The notes beneath the pieces were generated by a model. The model ran no database searches and had not been told where the DNA came from. It saw nothing but the letters and a program-made list of their open reading frames with translations. The position numbers and the translations under genes were made by a program. Positions 20,798 through 29,787 of a DNA stretch of 64,000 bases are shown in pieces. The number at the start of each line of letters is the position of its first letter. Within the stretch, counting starts at the first letter, position 1. This DNA is from Sulfurovum sp. UBA12169 (lineage in GTDB: Bacteria > Campylobacterota > Campylobacteria > Campylobacterales > Sulfurovaceae): the NCBI GenBank assembly GCA_002742845.1, contig DLUH01000001.1, positions 1 through 64,000 of the forward strand, read 5' to 3'.

Positions 20798-20852
20798 TTC
20801 TAAGCATAAAAAGTGTATAATCCCCAAAATATTACACAAAAGAGGATGTTTT

Positions 20853-21572
20853 ATGGAAGGTGTATTTACCTATTTAGGTGCTATTTTTGGTCATGGCGAT
20901 GCGATGATGGTTGCGCATTTGATTTTGGTCGCAATAATTGTACTATTTATCGCAAAAATGGCAACAAAAAGTTTTAGAGCGGTACCTTCAGGTACGCAAA
21001 ACGTGATGGAAGCCTATCTTGGCGGTGTGATTGCAATGGGGAAAGATGTGATTGGTGAAGAGCTGGCCAGAAAATATTTTCCTCTTGTGGCAGCAGTTGG
21101 ACTTTTTATTTTTATTTCAAATGTCATCGGTATCGTTCCCGGCTTTGAAGCTCCAACTTCCAATATTAACGTAACATTGCCGTTGGCGCTTATGGTGTTT
21201 GTGTATTATAACTACGAAGGTATTAGAAAAAATGGCGTAGTTCACTATTTTGCACACTTTGCAGGACCGGTAAAGATGCTTGCGCCTTTAATGTTCCCTA
21301 TTGAAATCGTTTCACACCTTTCTAGAATCATCTCGCTTTCATTCAGGCTTTTTGGTAACATCAAAGGAGATGATCTTTTCTTATGGGTACTTTTGATGCT
21401 GGTGCCTTTTATTGCTCCGCTTCCGGCCTATCTGTTGCTTACGTTTTCTGCATTGTTGCAAACGTTTGTATTTATGATACTTATCTACGTGTATCTTGCC
21501 GGTGCTGTTGCGATAGACGCAGAGCATGAAAAAGCACCCAATCCTGTTGTAGATACGATAGGCGCAGTGTAG
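20853..21572 (+). CDS. atpB: F0F1 ATP synthase subunit a
   Basis: This 239-aa membrane subunit forms the proton half-channels against the c-ring. The essential Arg is in [13 protein letters not shown], and the C-terminal helices [22 protein letters not shown] are typical. The start at 20853 follows AGAGGATGTTTT. As in other Campylobacterota, atpB stands apart from the other ATP synthase genes. Confidence 0.94.
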   Translation: MEGVFTYLGAIFGHGDAMMVAHLILVAIIVLFIAKMATKSFRAVPSGTQNVMEAYLGGVIAMGKDVIGEELARKYFPLVAAVGLFIFISNVIGIVPGFEAPTSNINVTLPLALMVFVYYNYEGIRKNGVVHYFAHFAGPVKMLAPLMFPIEIVSHLSRIISLSFRLFGNIKGDDLFLWVLLMLVPFIAPLPAYLLLTFSALLQTFVFMILIYVYLAGAVAIDAEHEKAPNPVVDTIGAV

Positions 21573-21593
21573 TTTTTCTTTGGTATATACCCT

Positions 21594-21869
21594 ATGAGAC
21601 TGCCATCGTCTAAGTTAAATTTTGTAGTCAATTTTTTTCTTGGGGTCGCATGGGCTTTTGTGCTCATCGGCGCCGTCACTTCTTTTTTATCTTTTTATCA
21701 AATCAATTTATTGCTTGCTGTCATGAGTGCCGTTGTAGCAGTTTTGCCGGGCTTGCTGGCTGTTTTAATTTTAGAGCACTTTATCACCGTTCAAGAGCAG
21801 TATGCAGAATTAAAAAAACAGACAGACCTTCTTGAAAAATTACTTGTTTTAAAAGAACAAGACCGTTAA
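21594..21869 (+). CDS. Small membrane protein downstream of atpB
   Basis: This 91-aa protein has two hydrophobic helices (FVVNFFLGVAWAFVLIGAV and LAVMSAVVAVLPGLLAVLI) and a charged C-terminal helix (EQYAELKKQTDLLEKLLVLKE) that may form a coiled coil. It is 21 bp after atpB and 1 bp before the thiE-like gene. The position suggests a link to the ATP synthase, but the family is not recognised. Confidence 0.65.
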   Translation: MRLPSSKLNFVVNFFLGVAWAFVLIGAVTSFLSFYQINLLLAVMSAVVAVLPGLLAVLILEHFITVQEQYAELKKQTDLLEKLLVLKEQDR

Positions 21870-21870
21870 G

Positions 21871-22410
21871 ATGCTTTTTTACGCAATCACTGATCCCTCT
21901 ACCTTGGATTTTGAATCTTTAGAGAGGGATTTGAGACGTTTTTCCCAAAAAGCCTCTATGATCGTTTATAGAGATAAAAACTGTAAAACGTATGCTGTTT
22001 ATGCCAAAAAGTTTGTGGAAACCGCAAAGCGGTTTGGATTTGATAAAGTGTTGCTGCACGGTGATGCGGATTTGGCAAAATCCTGCGGTGCGGACGGTGT
22101 GCATTTGAGAAGCGATCAGTTTGATCAGATCAAAAAAGCCAAAGCAGCCAATCTTTTTGTCATTGTAAGCACCCATCTGCTCAAAGAGGCAAAACAGGCT
22201 GAAGCGCTCGGTGCAGATATGGTGACTTTTAGTCCTGTGTTTGAGACGCCCAACAAAGGAGAGCCGGTCGGCCTGGTCGGCCTTCAGAAGATTTCCTCAA
22301 TCCTGTCGATACCGGTGATAGCCTTGGGAGGTATCACGACGCAAGAGCGTGCAGAGGCCTGTAAAAAGGCCGGCGCAGAAGGGGTTGGCGCTATTCGTTA
22401 TTTTGCATAG
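21871..22410 (+). CDS. Thiamine-phosphate synthase/TenI-like TIM barrel
   Basis: This 179-aa protein is of the ThiE/TenI family. It has MIVYRDKNCKTY in place of the usual LREK segment, then GADGVHLRSDQ, VSTHLLKEAKQAEALGADMVTFSPVFETPNKGEP (split by short turns) and IPVIALGGIT. The DxVHL and FSPVFxTxxK segments are conserved. It is shorter than E. coli ThiE and, with no thiamine operon beside it, the catalytic role (synthase or TenI-type isomerase) cannot be fixed. Confidence 0.8.
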   Translation: MLFYAITDPSTLDFESLERDLRRFSQKASMIVYRDKNCKTYAVYAKKFVETAKRFGFDKVLLHGDADLAKSCGADGVHLRSDQFDQIKKAKAANLFVIVSTHLLKEAKQAEALGADMVTFSPVFETPNKGEPVGLVGLQKISSILSIPVIALGGITTQERAEACKKAGAEGVGAIRYFA

Positions 22411-22418
22411 CATAAAAG

Positions 22419-23129
22419 CTAAAGAACCAGCGAAGAAACCACTCCTATCAAGCCTCCAAAAACTCCGCCCCAGATCACGAGCCAACCCAAATGCTCACCG
22501 ATGAGCTGCTGTACTAACTCTTTGATCATTTTGGGTGTAAGCTCATCAAGTCTTTGTGCAACAATCTGTTCTATAGAAAGCATAAAGTCGCTGCTTAAGG
22601 AAGAGTGTGCAAGATGATGCTCTAGTTGTGCTTTGAACATTTTTGAACCCACGATGGCTGTAACGGCATTTTTAAGTTTGTCTGCAAAAGGTTCCCGTAG
22701 AGAATCCAGGGCATTTTGTCCGCCAAACATAGAAACCATTCCTCCAAATTTTGATTCCATTACCGTTAAAGAAAGTGCATCAAAAGCGGGAGTAAAATCT
22801 GTGGAACCAATAAGAGGCGCAAGATCTATTTTTTGGTCTTCCTGCTGGAAAAACGCCTCTATTTTTTCTTTGGTGAAAAATTGAGTCATGATCATAGAAT
22901 GAATCGCTTTTTTAAACATTTCAAAGTTTTTTTCAATGACTCCCGAGCCATAGAGTCCGGGGATTTTTTCAAATAGCATATGAATAGCAATTTGATTGGT
23001 GAGTGATCCTGAAAGTGCGAACAGTCCTGCATAAAGCAATGCAGATTGGTATGCAGGAGATACCAAATAAGAAAGCCCGATACACAAGAGTGCAGAAATA
23101 TTGGTGAGTGTAGGTTTTGAAAAAAACAA
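22419..23129 (-). CDS. DUF445-family membrane protein
   Basis: This 236-aa protein has N-terminal hydrophobic helices (ISALLCIGLSYLV, LLYAGLFALSGSLTNQIAIHMLF) and a C-terminal helix (GWLVIWGGVFGGLIGVVSSLV). The ALSGSLTNxxAIHMLF motif matches the DUF445/YheB-like family. It uses TTG at 23129 with AAAGGAG 5 bp upstream. It is convergent with the thiE-like gene. Its function is unknown. Confidence 0.75.
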   Translation of the reverse strand: MFFSKPTLTNISALLCIGLSYLVSPAYQSALLYAGLFALSGSLTNQIAIHMLFEKIPGLYGSGVIEKNFEMFKKAIHSMIMTQFFTKEKIEAFFQQEDQKIDLAPLIGSTDFTPAFDALSLTVMESKFGGMVSMFGGQNALDSLREPFADKLKNAVTAIVGSKMFKAQLEHHLAHSSLSSDFMLSIEQIVAQRLDELTPKMIKELVQQLIGEHLGWLVIWGGVFGGLIGVVSSLVL

Positions 23130-23243
23130 TCCAACTCCTTTTTTTGATAAAATCGTATCAAAAAAAGTTTCATCTACCCTAAATAAGCAAAAGGGTATAA
23201 TAAAATTATTATTATTTTGTCATTTTTTAAAAGGAAAATACTT

Positions 23244-24674
23244 ATGTTTGAAACCGTCATCGGTCTTGAAGTCCATGTCCAGCTTAACACAAAAACAAAG
23301 ATCTTTTGCTCTTGTCCTACTTCGTTTGCAGCGCATCAAAACGAAAACACCTGCCCCACCTGTCTGGCCTTGCCGGGCGCCTTGCCTGTACTCAACCTTG
23401 AAGCGGTCAAAAAAGCAATGAATTTTGGATACGCGATCGATGCCAAGGTTAATCAAAAATCGATTTTCAACCGCAAAAGTTATTTTTATCCGGATAGCCC
23501 TATGGCCTACCAAATCAGTCAATTTGACATTCCTATCGTCGGAGAAGGATCATTGAGTATCGATTTTGATGACGGAACAACCAAAGTTATAGGCATTACC
23601 CGCGCCCACCTTGAAGCAGATGCGGGAAAAAATATGCACGAAGGAAACATCTCCAAGGTTGATCTGAACCGTGCAGGAACTCCTTTGCTTGAGATTGTTT
23701 CTGAACCTGATATGAGATCAGCGGATGAGGCGGTGCGTTATCTGAAAAAACTGCACTCTATTGTGCGTTATCTCGATATCAGTGATGCCAACATGCAGGA
23801 GGGATCGTTTAGATGCGATGTAAACGTCTCTATCCGCCCTAAAGGGCAAAAGACGTTTGGCACAAGAGTGGAGATAAAAAATATCAACTCTTTTAGATTT
23901 GTAGCCGCTGCGATCGCGTATGAAGTGCAAAGACAGACAGAAGCATATGAAGACGGAGTATATGAGCGCGAAATTTGTCAGGAAACAAGGTTGTGGAATG
24001 TGGCTGAGGGGGTTACGAAATCTATGAGAGGAAAAGAAGAGAGCGCAGACTACCGTTATTTTCCGGATCCCGATCTTCGTCCTGTCATCGTGACTGAAGC
24101 GATGATGGAAGAAGCAAAAATTATTCCCGAGCTTCCTGATGCGAAAGTAAAACGCTATATTGAAGAACTTGGCATAAAAAAAGAGGATGCGCTTGTAATC
24201 ACAGCGGCCAAAGAGATGGCATATTATTTTGAGGAGATGCTTGCACACGGCGCTGTTGCAAAATCAGCGGTGACATGGCTTACTTCAGAACTGCTGGGGC
24301 GGCTCAATAAAGCAGGCATTTCGATCGAAAATTCCCCCGTGGATGCAAAAACACTCGGTTGCCTAGTCTCTAAAATCGAAGACGATACGATTTCCGGCAA
24401 AGGTGCCAAAGAGGTACTTGACTATATGATGGAAAATGAAAGCAAAGATATCGATGCTATTATTGAACAGTTAGGACTTATGCAGGTGAGTGATGACGGT
24501 GCAATTTTGGCCATCATTGATGAAATACTTGCGAACAATCAGGACAAGGTAGCCGAGTACAGATCAGGAAAAGACAAACTGTTTGGATTTTTTGTCGGAC
24601 AAACGATGAAAGCCAGTAAAGGATCTGCCAATCCGGGAAAGGTCAATGAACTGCTAAAGCAAAAATTAGATTAA
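23244..24674 (+). CDS. gatB: Aspartyl/glutamyl-tRNA amidotransferase subunit B
   Basis: This 476-aa subunit of GatCAB converts Glu-tRNA(Gln) and Asp-tRNA(Asn) to the amide forms. Signature segments include [54 protein letters not shown], and [16 protein letters not shown], with the C-terminal YqeY tail. The ATG at 23244 follows AAAAGGAAAA. gatA and gatC are not adjacent. Confidence 0.95.
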   Translation: MFETVIGLEVHVQLNTKTKIFCSCPTSFAAHQNENTCPTCLALPGALPVLNLEAVKKAMNFGYAIDAKVNQKSIFNRKSYFYPDSPMAYQISQFDIPIVGEGSLSIDFDDGTTKVIGITRAHLEADAGKNMHEGNISKVDLNRAGTPLLEIVSEPDMRSADEAVRYLKKLHSIVRYLDISDANMQEGSFRCDVNVSIRPKGQKTFGTRVEIKNINSFRFVAAAIAYEVQRQTEAYEDGVYEREICQETRLWNVAEGVTKSMRGKEESADYRYFPDPDLRPVIVTEAMMEEAKIIPELPDAKVKRYIEELGIKKEDALVITAAKEMAYYFEEMLAHGAVAKSAVTWLTSELLGRLNKAGISIENSPVDAKTLGCLVSKIEDDTISGKGAKEVLDYMMENESKDIDAIIEQLGLMQVSDDGAILAIIDEILANNQDKVAEYRSGKDKLFGFFVGQTMKASKGSANPGKVNELLKQKLD

Positions 24675-24694
24675 GCTAAAAAAGGAACGGAAAA

Positions 24695-26242
24695 ATGAAT
24701 CAATGGGTATTGAAGATCGCACTGATTCTTTCCCGCTCCAACCGCTACAAAACGGTCAAATCTTTTGTCCGAGGCATACTGAACGATTCCTCGAATCCTT
24801 ATAAAAAATATGTCGATTTGAGCATTATCTTTTTGATAATGACCTCTATAACAATTCTTGTCTATCAGGTTAAGCATCCTGTGCCTGTATGGGCAGATTA
24901 CTATGATATCTATGTCGTTTCGGCCATTTTTTTGGTTGAGTACCTTTTCCGCGTATGGGTTCACAGCGATATCACGCCCTTGGTGATCGAAGAGTATCGG
25001 CAATCCCAATTTTTAGGAAAAACGTTTCATGCTGTCAAACCCCTGAAGCTTGCAGGCAAGGAAAAGATGGAGTATATGCTCACCCCTTCGGCCATTATCG
25101 ATCTTTTAGCGATATTTCCTGCATACAGGCCGTTAAGGATTTTGCGTATTTTTGTTCTTTTTCGCGTATTTAAACTGCTTCGCTACGCCAAAAATATCAG
25201 TCAATTTACCCATGTGCTTTCAAGCAAACGTTTTGAGCTGCTGACTCTTTTGTTTCTTTTGATTTTTGTTGTTATGACTGCGGGGGTGGCCCTTTACGTT
25301 ATCGAAGAGCAGGTCAATCCCGACATCGAATCGCTTTTTGATGCAATCTATTGGGCTTTGGTGACGATTTCAACCGTTGGGTATGGGGACATTTCCCCCG
25401 TAACGGATGCAGGAAGAAGCATCTCGATGGTGATTATTATCAGCGGTATTGCGATGATTTCTTTTGCAACCTCTGTGATCGTTTCGGCTTTTTCAGAAAA
25501 ATTGGTTGAGCTAAAAGAGGATCGAATTGTCGAAAAGATTAACAAAAATAAACAATTTGTTATCATTTGCGGATATGGCCAAATGACTAAAATGTTTTTT
25601 GCCCAAAATGATGACCGTCTGCAAAATTATATTATTCTCGAAAAAGACCCGCTTAAAGTCCACGAAGCCCAAAAAGACGGTTTTGATGTGATACAAGAGG
25701 ATGCCAGCCGCTATAAGACGCTTAGCAAATTTAACGTGATGCACTCGAAGATTACACTGCTTTGCCTTACCAAAAACGACATTGAAAACATCTATATCAC
25801 CCTCAATGCCAAAAGCGTCTCTCCTAAAATAGATGTTATAGCCAGGGCAAGCAGCCGCGAGATGGTGAAAAAATTTGAGCGTGCCGGAGCAGACCACATC
25901 TTACTGCCCACCGAAGTAGCCGATACGATGATACGTACCGCCATTTCCCATCCTAGGATGTATAAGGCGGTACATGCCATTTTGGCCGGAAAAGGCACTG
26001 CACGTGTTGATGAGATACGTGTGCTGGAGCAGGACATGATTTGTCAAAAACGTGTTGATCAGATTGATTTTAAATCTTTCAGACTTCTTTTTATCGGTAT
26101 CTACAGAGGCAAAGATCATCCTTTTATGTTTATTCCCTCCAAAGATGAGATATTTCAACAAGAAGATGTGCTGTTGGTGATGGGGCAAGAAGCAAGTATC
26201 GAATATTTTAAAGATCTCTACAAAAGAGGCGGACGATCATGA
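24695..26242 (+). CDS. Voltage-gated-like potassium channel with RCK/TrkA domain
   Basis: This 515-aa inner-membrane protein has several helices in residues 40-220, a pore with selectivity filter TISTVGYGDISP (about 223-234) and a cytoplasmic RCK domain starting VIICGYGQMTKMF (about 288), followed by TrkA-C-like sequence. The S4-like helix RPLRILRIFVLFRVFKLLR carries regularly spaced arginines, so a voltage-sensor layout is likely. The following gene overlaps by 4 bp and encodes a second RCK-like protein. Confidence 0.88.
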   Translation: MNQWVLKIALILSRSNRYKTVKSFVRGILNDSSNPYKKYVDLSIIFLIMTSITILVYQVKHPVPVWADYYDIYVVSAIFLVEYLFRVWVHSDITPLVIEEYRQSQFLGKTFHAVKPLKLAGKEKMEYMLTPSAIIDLLAIFPAYRPLRILRIFVLFRVFKLLRYAKNISQFTHVLSSKRFELLTLLFLLIFVVMTAGVALYVIEEQVNPDIESLFDAIYWALVTISTVGYGDISPVTDAGRSISMVIIISGIAMISFATSVIVSAFSEKLVELKEDRIVEKINKNKQFVIICGYGQMTKMFFAQNDDRLQNYIILEKDPLKVHEAQKDGFDVIQEDASRYKTLSKFNVMHSKITLLCLTKNDIENIYITLNAKSVSPKIDVIARASSREMVKKFERAGADHILLPTEVADTMIRTAISHPRMYKAVHAILAGKGTARVDEIRVLEQDMICQKRVDQIDFKSFRLLFIGIYRGKDHPFMFIPSKDEIFQQEDVLLVMGQEASIEYFKDLYKRGGRS

Positions 26243-26946
26243 TAGACTCAAGAGTTTTTTTGTTTGGTTACAGTAATCACGGAAAACCTATTGCCAGGGG
26301 GTTAAGTGAAGACGGTTTTTATGTGGTGATTGTCGAATCCGATGAAAAAAATTCTCAACAAGCCAAAGAAGACGGTTTTGAGGAGACGTATTTGGTTGAT
26401 GTAACCAATGATGAGCATTTGATAAAATTAAATATTACGCCAAAAGATCAGCTTGTCTGTGTAATGGATGATGAGCATCTCAATGTCTTTTTGACGCTGT
26501 CGCTTCGTTCCCTGTTTGAGACATGCACCATTTTGTCCATCTCCGATTCGATCCATACAACGCAAAAACTCAAAATGGCAGGTGCCGATAAAGTAATTGA
26601 TCTTTACGAAGTGAGCGCCAACCGCATCCACAGTATCCTCAAAAGGCCGGTTACAATAAAACTTCTTGAAGGATTTGTGGGTGACCGTCGCGAAATTAGT
26701 TTTAAAGAGTTTGTGATCTCGGAGGATTCTTTTCTAAGAGGTGTGATGTCTGATGAATATAGCTTTGAACAGCATGGGGTGCTTTTGGTGGGAATGATCG
26801 ATCAGGAACTTGGAAACAATTTTATCTTTGCAACTGCAGGCGTGAATCACAAGTTGGATACCGGCGACATGATCGTTTGCCTGGGAAGCGAAGAAAATCT
26901 GAATGCATTTGAAAATTTTATCACCCAAACAAAAGAGAGAGGATAA
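26239..26946 (+). CDS. Soluble TrkA-N/RCK-like partner of the K+ channel
   Basis: This 235-aa soluble protein has an N-terminal Rossmann fold (VFLFGYSNHGKPIARGLSEDG) and a C-terminal TrkA-C-like part. The glycine motif is G-Y-S-N-H-G, so the middle glycine of GxGxxG is replaced. This suggests altered or lost nucleotide binding. The ATGA overlap with the channel gene strongly suggests a stoichiometric accessory or heteromeric gating ring. Confidence 0.8.
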   Translation: MIDSRVFLFGYSNHGKPIARGLSEDGFYVVIVESDEKNSQQAKEDGFEETYLVDVTNDEHLIKLNITPKDQLVCVMDDEHLNVFLTLSLRSLFETCTILSISDSIHTTQKLKMAGADKVIDLYEVSANRIHSILKRPVTIKLLEGFVGDRREISFKEFVISEDSFLRGVMSDEYSFEQHGVLLVGMIDQELGNNFIFATAGVNHKLDTGDMIVCLGSEENLNAFENFITQTKERG

Positions 26947-26949
26947 GCT

Positions 26950-27837
26950 ATGAAGATTGCCATTATCGGTGCGGGCAAATGGGGACAGGCTCTTTATCAT
27001 GCCTACAGCCAAAATAATGATGTGGTCATCTCTTCTCGTACACCCAGAGAGATAGAGCATTTCGTTTCAGTAGATGAAGCTTTGGGCAGAGAGTATCTTG
27101 TTATGGCCATACCTGCACAAAATGTGCGCAGCTGGATGCAGGAACATTTCAAAGACAAAGGGCAGAAGATTTTGGTTGCAGCCAAAGGAATAGAGACAGC
27201 CACGGGAGCTTTTTTGAATGAGATTTATTCGGAGTTTGTTTCTCCTGACAGATTGGCTTTTATCTCCGGGCCCTCTTTTGCAAGCGAAGTGAAAGAATCT
27301 TTGCCCACAGCACTGATCATCAGCTCAACCAATTTGGAACTTGCAAAAATCTATGCAGACGCATTGCCGGATTTTATCAAGGGTTATGTTAGTGATGATG
27401 TGGTAGGTGCAGAAGTTGCAGGAGCCTACAAGAATGTAATTGCCATTGCAGGAGGTGTTTGTGACGGGTTGGGGCTTGGAAATAATGCCAGAGCCGCACT
27501 TATCTCAAGAGGGCTCGTGGAGATGACGAGATTTGGTCTATTTTTTGGTGCGAAAAGCGAAACTTTTCTTTCTTTGGGGGGTGCGGGAGATCTTTTTTTG
27601 ACCGCCAGTTCCACACTCTCACGTAATTATAGGGTAGGACTGGGGCTTGCTGCCAAAAAAAGCATGGATGTGATACTCCGGGAGTTGGGAGAGGTTGCAG
27701 AGGGTGTACCAACAGCCAGAGCGCTTCATAAGATAGCCCAAGAAAAGCAGATTTATTTACCTATCGCTGCTGAAGTTTATGCGATGATAGAAGAGAACAA
27801 AGACCCTATGCAGAGCGTAAGGGATCTGCTGCGTTAA
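26950..27837 (+). CDS. gpsA: NAD(P)+-dependent glycerol-3-phosphate dehydrogenase
   Basis: This 295-aa enzyme makes sn-glycerol 3-phosphate for phospholipids. It has the NAD site IGAGKWGQALY (residues 5-15), the FISGPSFASEV motif, GAYKNVIAIAGG with the catalytic Lys and the GLGNNARAALISRGLVEM signature. It is slightly shorter than E. coli GpsA, as in other Campylobacterota. GAGGAT precedes the ATG, and it lies 3 bp after the RCK partner gene. Confidence 0.93.
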   Translation: MKIAIIGAGKWGQALYHAYSQNNDVVISSRTPREIEHFVSVDEALGREYLVMAIPAQNVRSWMQEHFKDKGQKILVAAKGIETATGAFLNEIYSEFVSPDRLAFISGPSFASEVKESLPTALIISSTNLELAKIYADALPDFIKGYVSDDVVGAEVAGAYKNVIAIAGGVCDGLGLGNNARAALISRGLVEMTRFGLFFGAKSETFLSLGGAGDLFLTASSTLSRNYRVGLGLAAKKSMDVILRELGEVAEGVPTARALHKIAQEKQIYLPIAAEVYAMIEENKDPMQSVRDLLR

Positions 27838-27864
27838 GAAATTTGGATTTTGCCCTATCTCCCC

Positions 27865-27929
27865 AAATTCGATTCTAGATTAAGATGACGGAATTTTCGC
27901 CATTGAGGATTTGATCGTGAATCGAATTT
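27865..27929. repeat. 11-bp inverted repeat downstream of gpsA
   Basis: AAATTCGATTC (27865-27875) and GAATCGAATTT (27919-27929) are perfect inverted copies separated by 43 bp. There is no T tract. It is possibly a small mobile-element or repeat remnant, or a weak terminator between gpsA and the TamA-like gene. Confidence 0.45.
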
Positions 27930-28029
27930 ATGCGCGAATCAGAAGTTTTAACTGCACGTTTTTGGACAAAGACACAAAGGCTTTATGTTAATTTCTTTTT
28001 GATAAAATGTAAAAAATGGAGATCGAAGA

Positions 28030-29787
28030 ATGAATTATAAACAAATACTTTTTTTTGCTTTGTTTTTAAGCGGGTTGTGCAGTGCCAAGGAGACCCCATT
28101 GCCTACGCACACCATTCATATCTCAGGACAAAAGGCATTTGAGGAGGCAAAACTTTATGATGCGTTAAGCGCAGATACTAAAAGTTTTTTCCAGTTTTGG
28201 AAAGAAGATACTCCTCGCATTAAAGACAAACTGATCCCGACACTCGACCCGACATTAAAAAGTTTTTATGATTCTGAGGGGTTTTATGATGCAAATTTTA
28301 CGATCAAAGAGACCAATACCTCAGTTACTATAAAAATCAATGAAAACTCACCTGTTCTTGTTAACGATATCGCCATAAGCAGCGACTACAGCATCGCCGA
28401 ATATGTTACCTTTAAAAAAGGTGAAAGATTCAGGGCCAAAGAGTTTGTTCGTATTAAAAATGAAATTATCAGTGCTTTGCTTAAAGACGGGTATTGCAGC
28501 TATGATCTTGATACCAAGGCGTATGTGGATTTAGAGTCCCACCGGGTTGATCTGAGATATGCGTTGAAAAAAGGTGATATTTGTGTATTTGATCAAACCA
28601 ATATCAAGGGCTTAAAGACAATAGATGAGAAGATAGTGCTTTCGCGCATAGCGGCAAAAGAGGGGGAACGATTTGATACAAGACGCATTGAGCAGACCTA
28701 TGCAAACCTATACATGCTTGATGCCTTTGACAGTGTGATCGTAAATTCGAATCGTAAGTTTTACAATAAAGTTCCTATAGATATCGTCTTGAGTGAGGTA
28801 AGAAAGCCCTATCATCTGGAGACGGGTGCGGGTTATGATACGTATGTGGGAGCGCGTGTGCATAGCGAAGTGACTAAGAAAAATTTTATGGGCGATGCGC
28901 AAAAAATAAAACTGCAGATATCATGGTCACAAAAAGAAGAGCTTCTTCAGTTGGATTTTTTTAAACCGGCCTGGTTTGATCTGTTTGGGTACTATCTGGA
29001 TTTTGGTGCAGTTGCAGGATATTCCAATCTTGAATATGACGGATTTATGGAAAAAAAAGAGTATACAAGGGCATACTTTGAGCATGAACATGAAAAATTA
29101 AAACTCAGGGCCGGAGTCGCGCTTGAAAATATTGACATCGCCCTGATAGACAATCTCGCAGACAATCAAGTGCTTCAGCAAGCGATTAATGACGGTACAT
29201 TTTTGCTTTTTTATCCCTATTTTGAAGGGATATATGATGCAAGGGATTCAAAACTCAATCCCAAATACGGCTATTATCTATCGGGATATTTTGAATACGG
29301 TGTTCCTTACAGTGATGAAGCAAGCGTGTATGAAAAATTGCTTATTGAGGGAAGATATATTTATAGTTTCGGAAATTTGACGCTTGCAGGGGTGGCTAAA
29401 GCAGGAGTGATAGACCAGACGTCCAACGAAATTCCTGAGTCAAAACTCTTTTTTGGCGGAGGATCTTTTAGTAACAGGGCCTATGGTTTTAGAGAAATCG
29501 GCGTAATACTCTCTCCGACAGAGGAGAGTATCGAGGGCGCTTCGAGTATGCTCAATTTCTCTTTTGAAGCAGATTATCCCATATGGGGTGATTTCTATGG
29601 AGCAGTTTTTACGGACAATACGATGCTGACAAAAGAGAGTTATGATTTTTCGGGAGATTTCATCACTTCCGCAGGGGCGGGTGTGCGCTATATGACGCCT
29701 ATCGGGCCTATCAAGATGGATATAGGAGTTAACGTTCATGATCCGTCTCAGTACGGTATTTCATTTCAAATAGGACAATCATTTTGA
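28030..29787 (+). CDS. tamA: TamA-like Omp85-family outer-membrane protein
   Basis: This 585-aa protein has a signal peptide (about 1-19, cleavage after CSA), POTRA-like repeats (about 25-260) and a C-terminal 16-strand barrel ending in ISFQIGQSF. The barrel carries FFGGGSFSNRAYGFREIG, the family loop-6 VRGF/Y-like motif (here NRAYGF). It pairs with the following TamB gene to form the translocation and assembly module. The stop overlaps the TTG start of tamB. Confidence 0.88.
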   Translation: MNYKQILFFALFLSGLCSAKETPLPTHTIHISGQKAFEEAKLYDALSADTKSFFQFWKEDTPRIKDKLIPTLDPTLKSFYDSEGFYDANFTIKETNTSVTIKINENSPVLVNDIAISSDYSIAEYVTFKKGERFRAKEFVRIKNEIISALLKDGYCSYDLDTKAYVDLESHRVDLRYALKKGDICVFDQTNIKGLKTIDEKIVLSRIAAKEGERFDTRRIEQTYANLYMLDAFDSVIVNSNRKFYNKVPIDIVLSEVRKPYHLETGAGYDTYVGARVHSEVTKKNFMGDAQKIKLQISWSQKEELLQLDFFKPAWFDLFGYYLDFGAVAGYSNLEYDGFMEKKEYTRAYFEHEHEKLKLRAGVALENIDIALIDNLADNQVLQQAINDGTFLLFYPYFEGIYDARDSKLNPKYGYYLSGYFEYGVPYSDEASVYEKLLIEGRYIYSFGNLTLAGVAKAGVIDQTSNEIPESKLFFGGGSFSNRAYGFREIGVILSPTEESIEGASSMLNFSFEADYPIWGDFYGAVFTDNTMLTKESYDFSGDFITSAGAGVRYMTPIGPIKMDIGVNVHDPSQYGISFQIGQSF

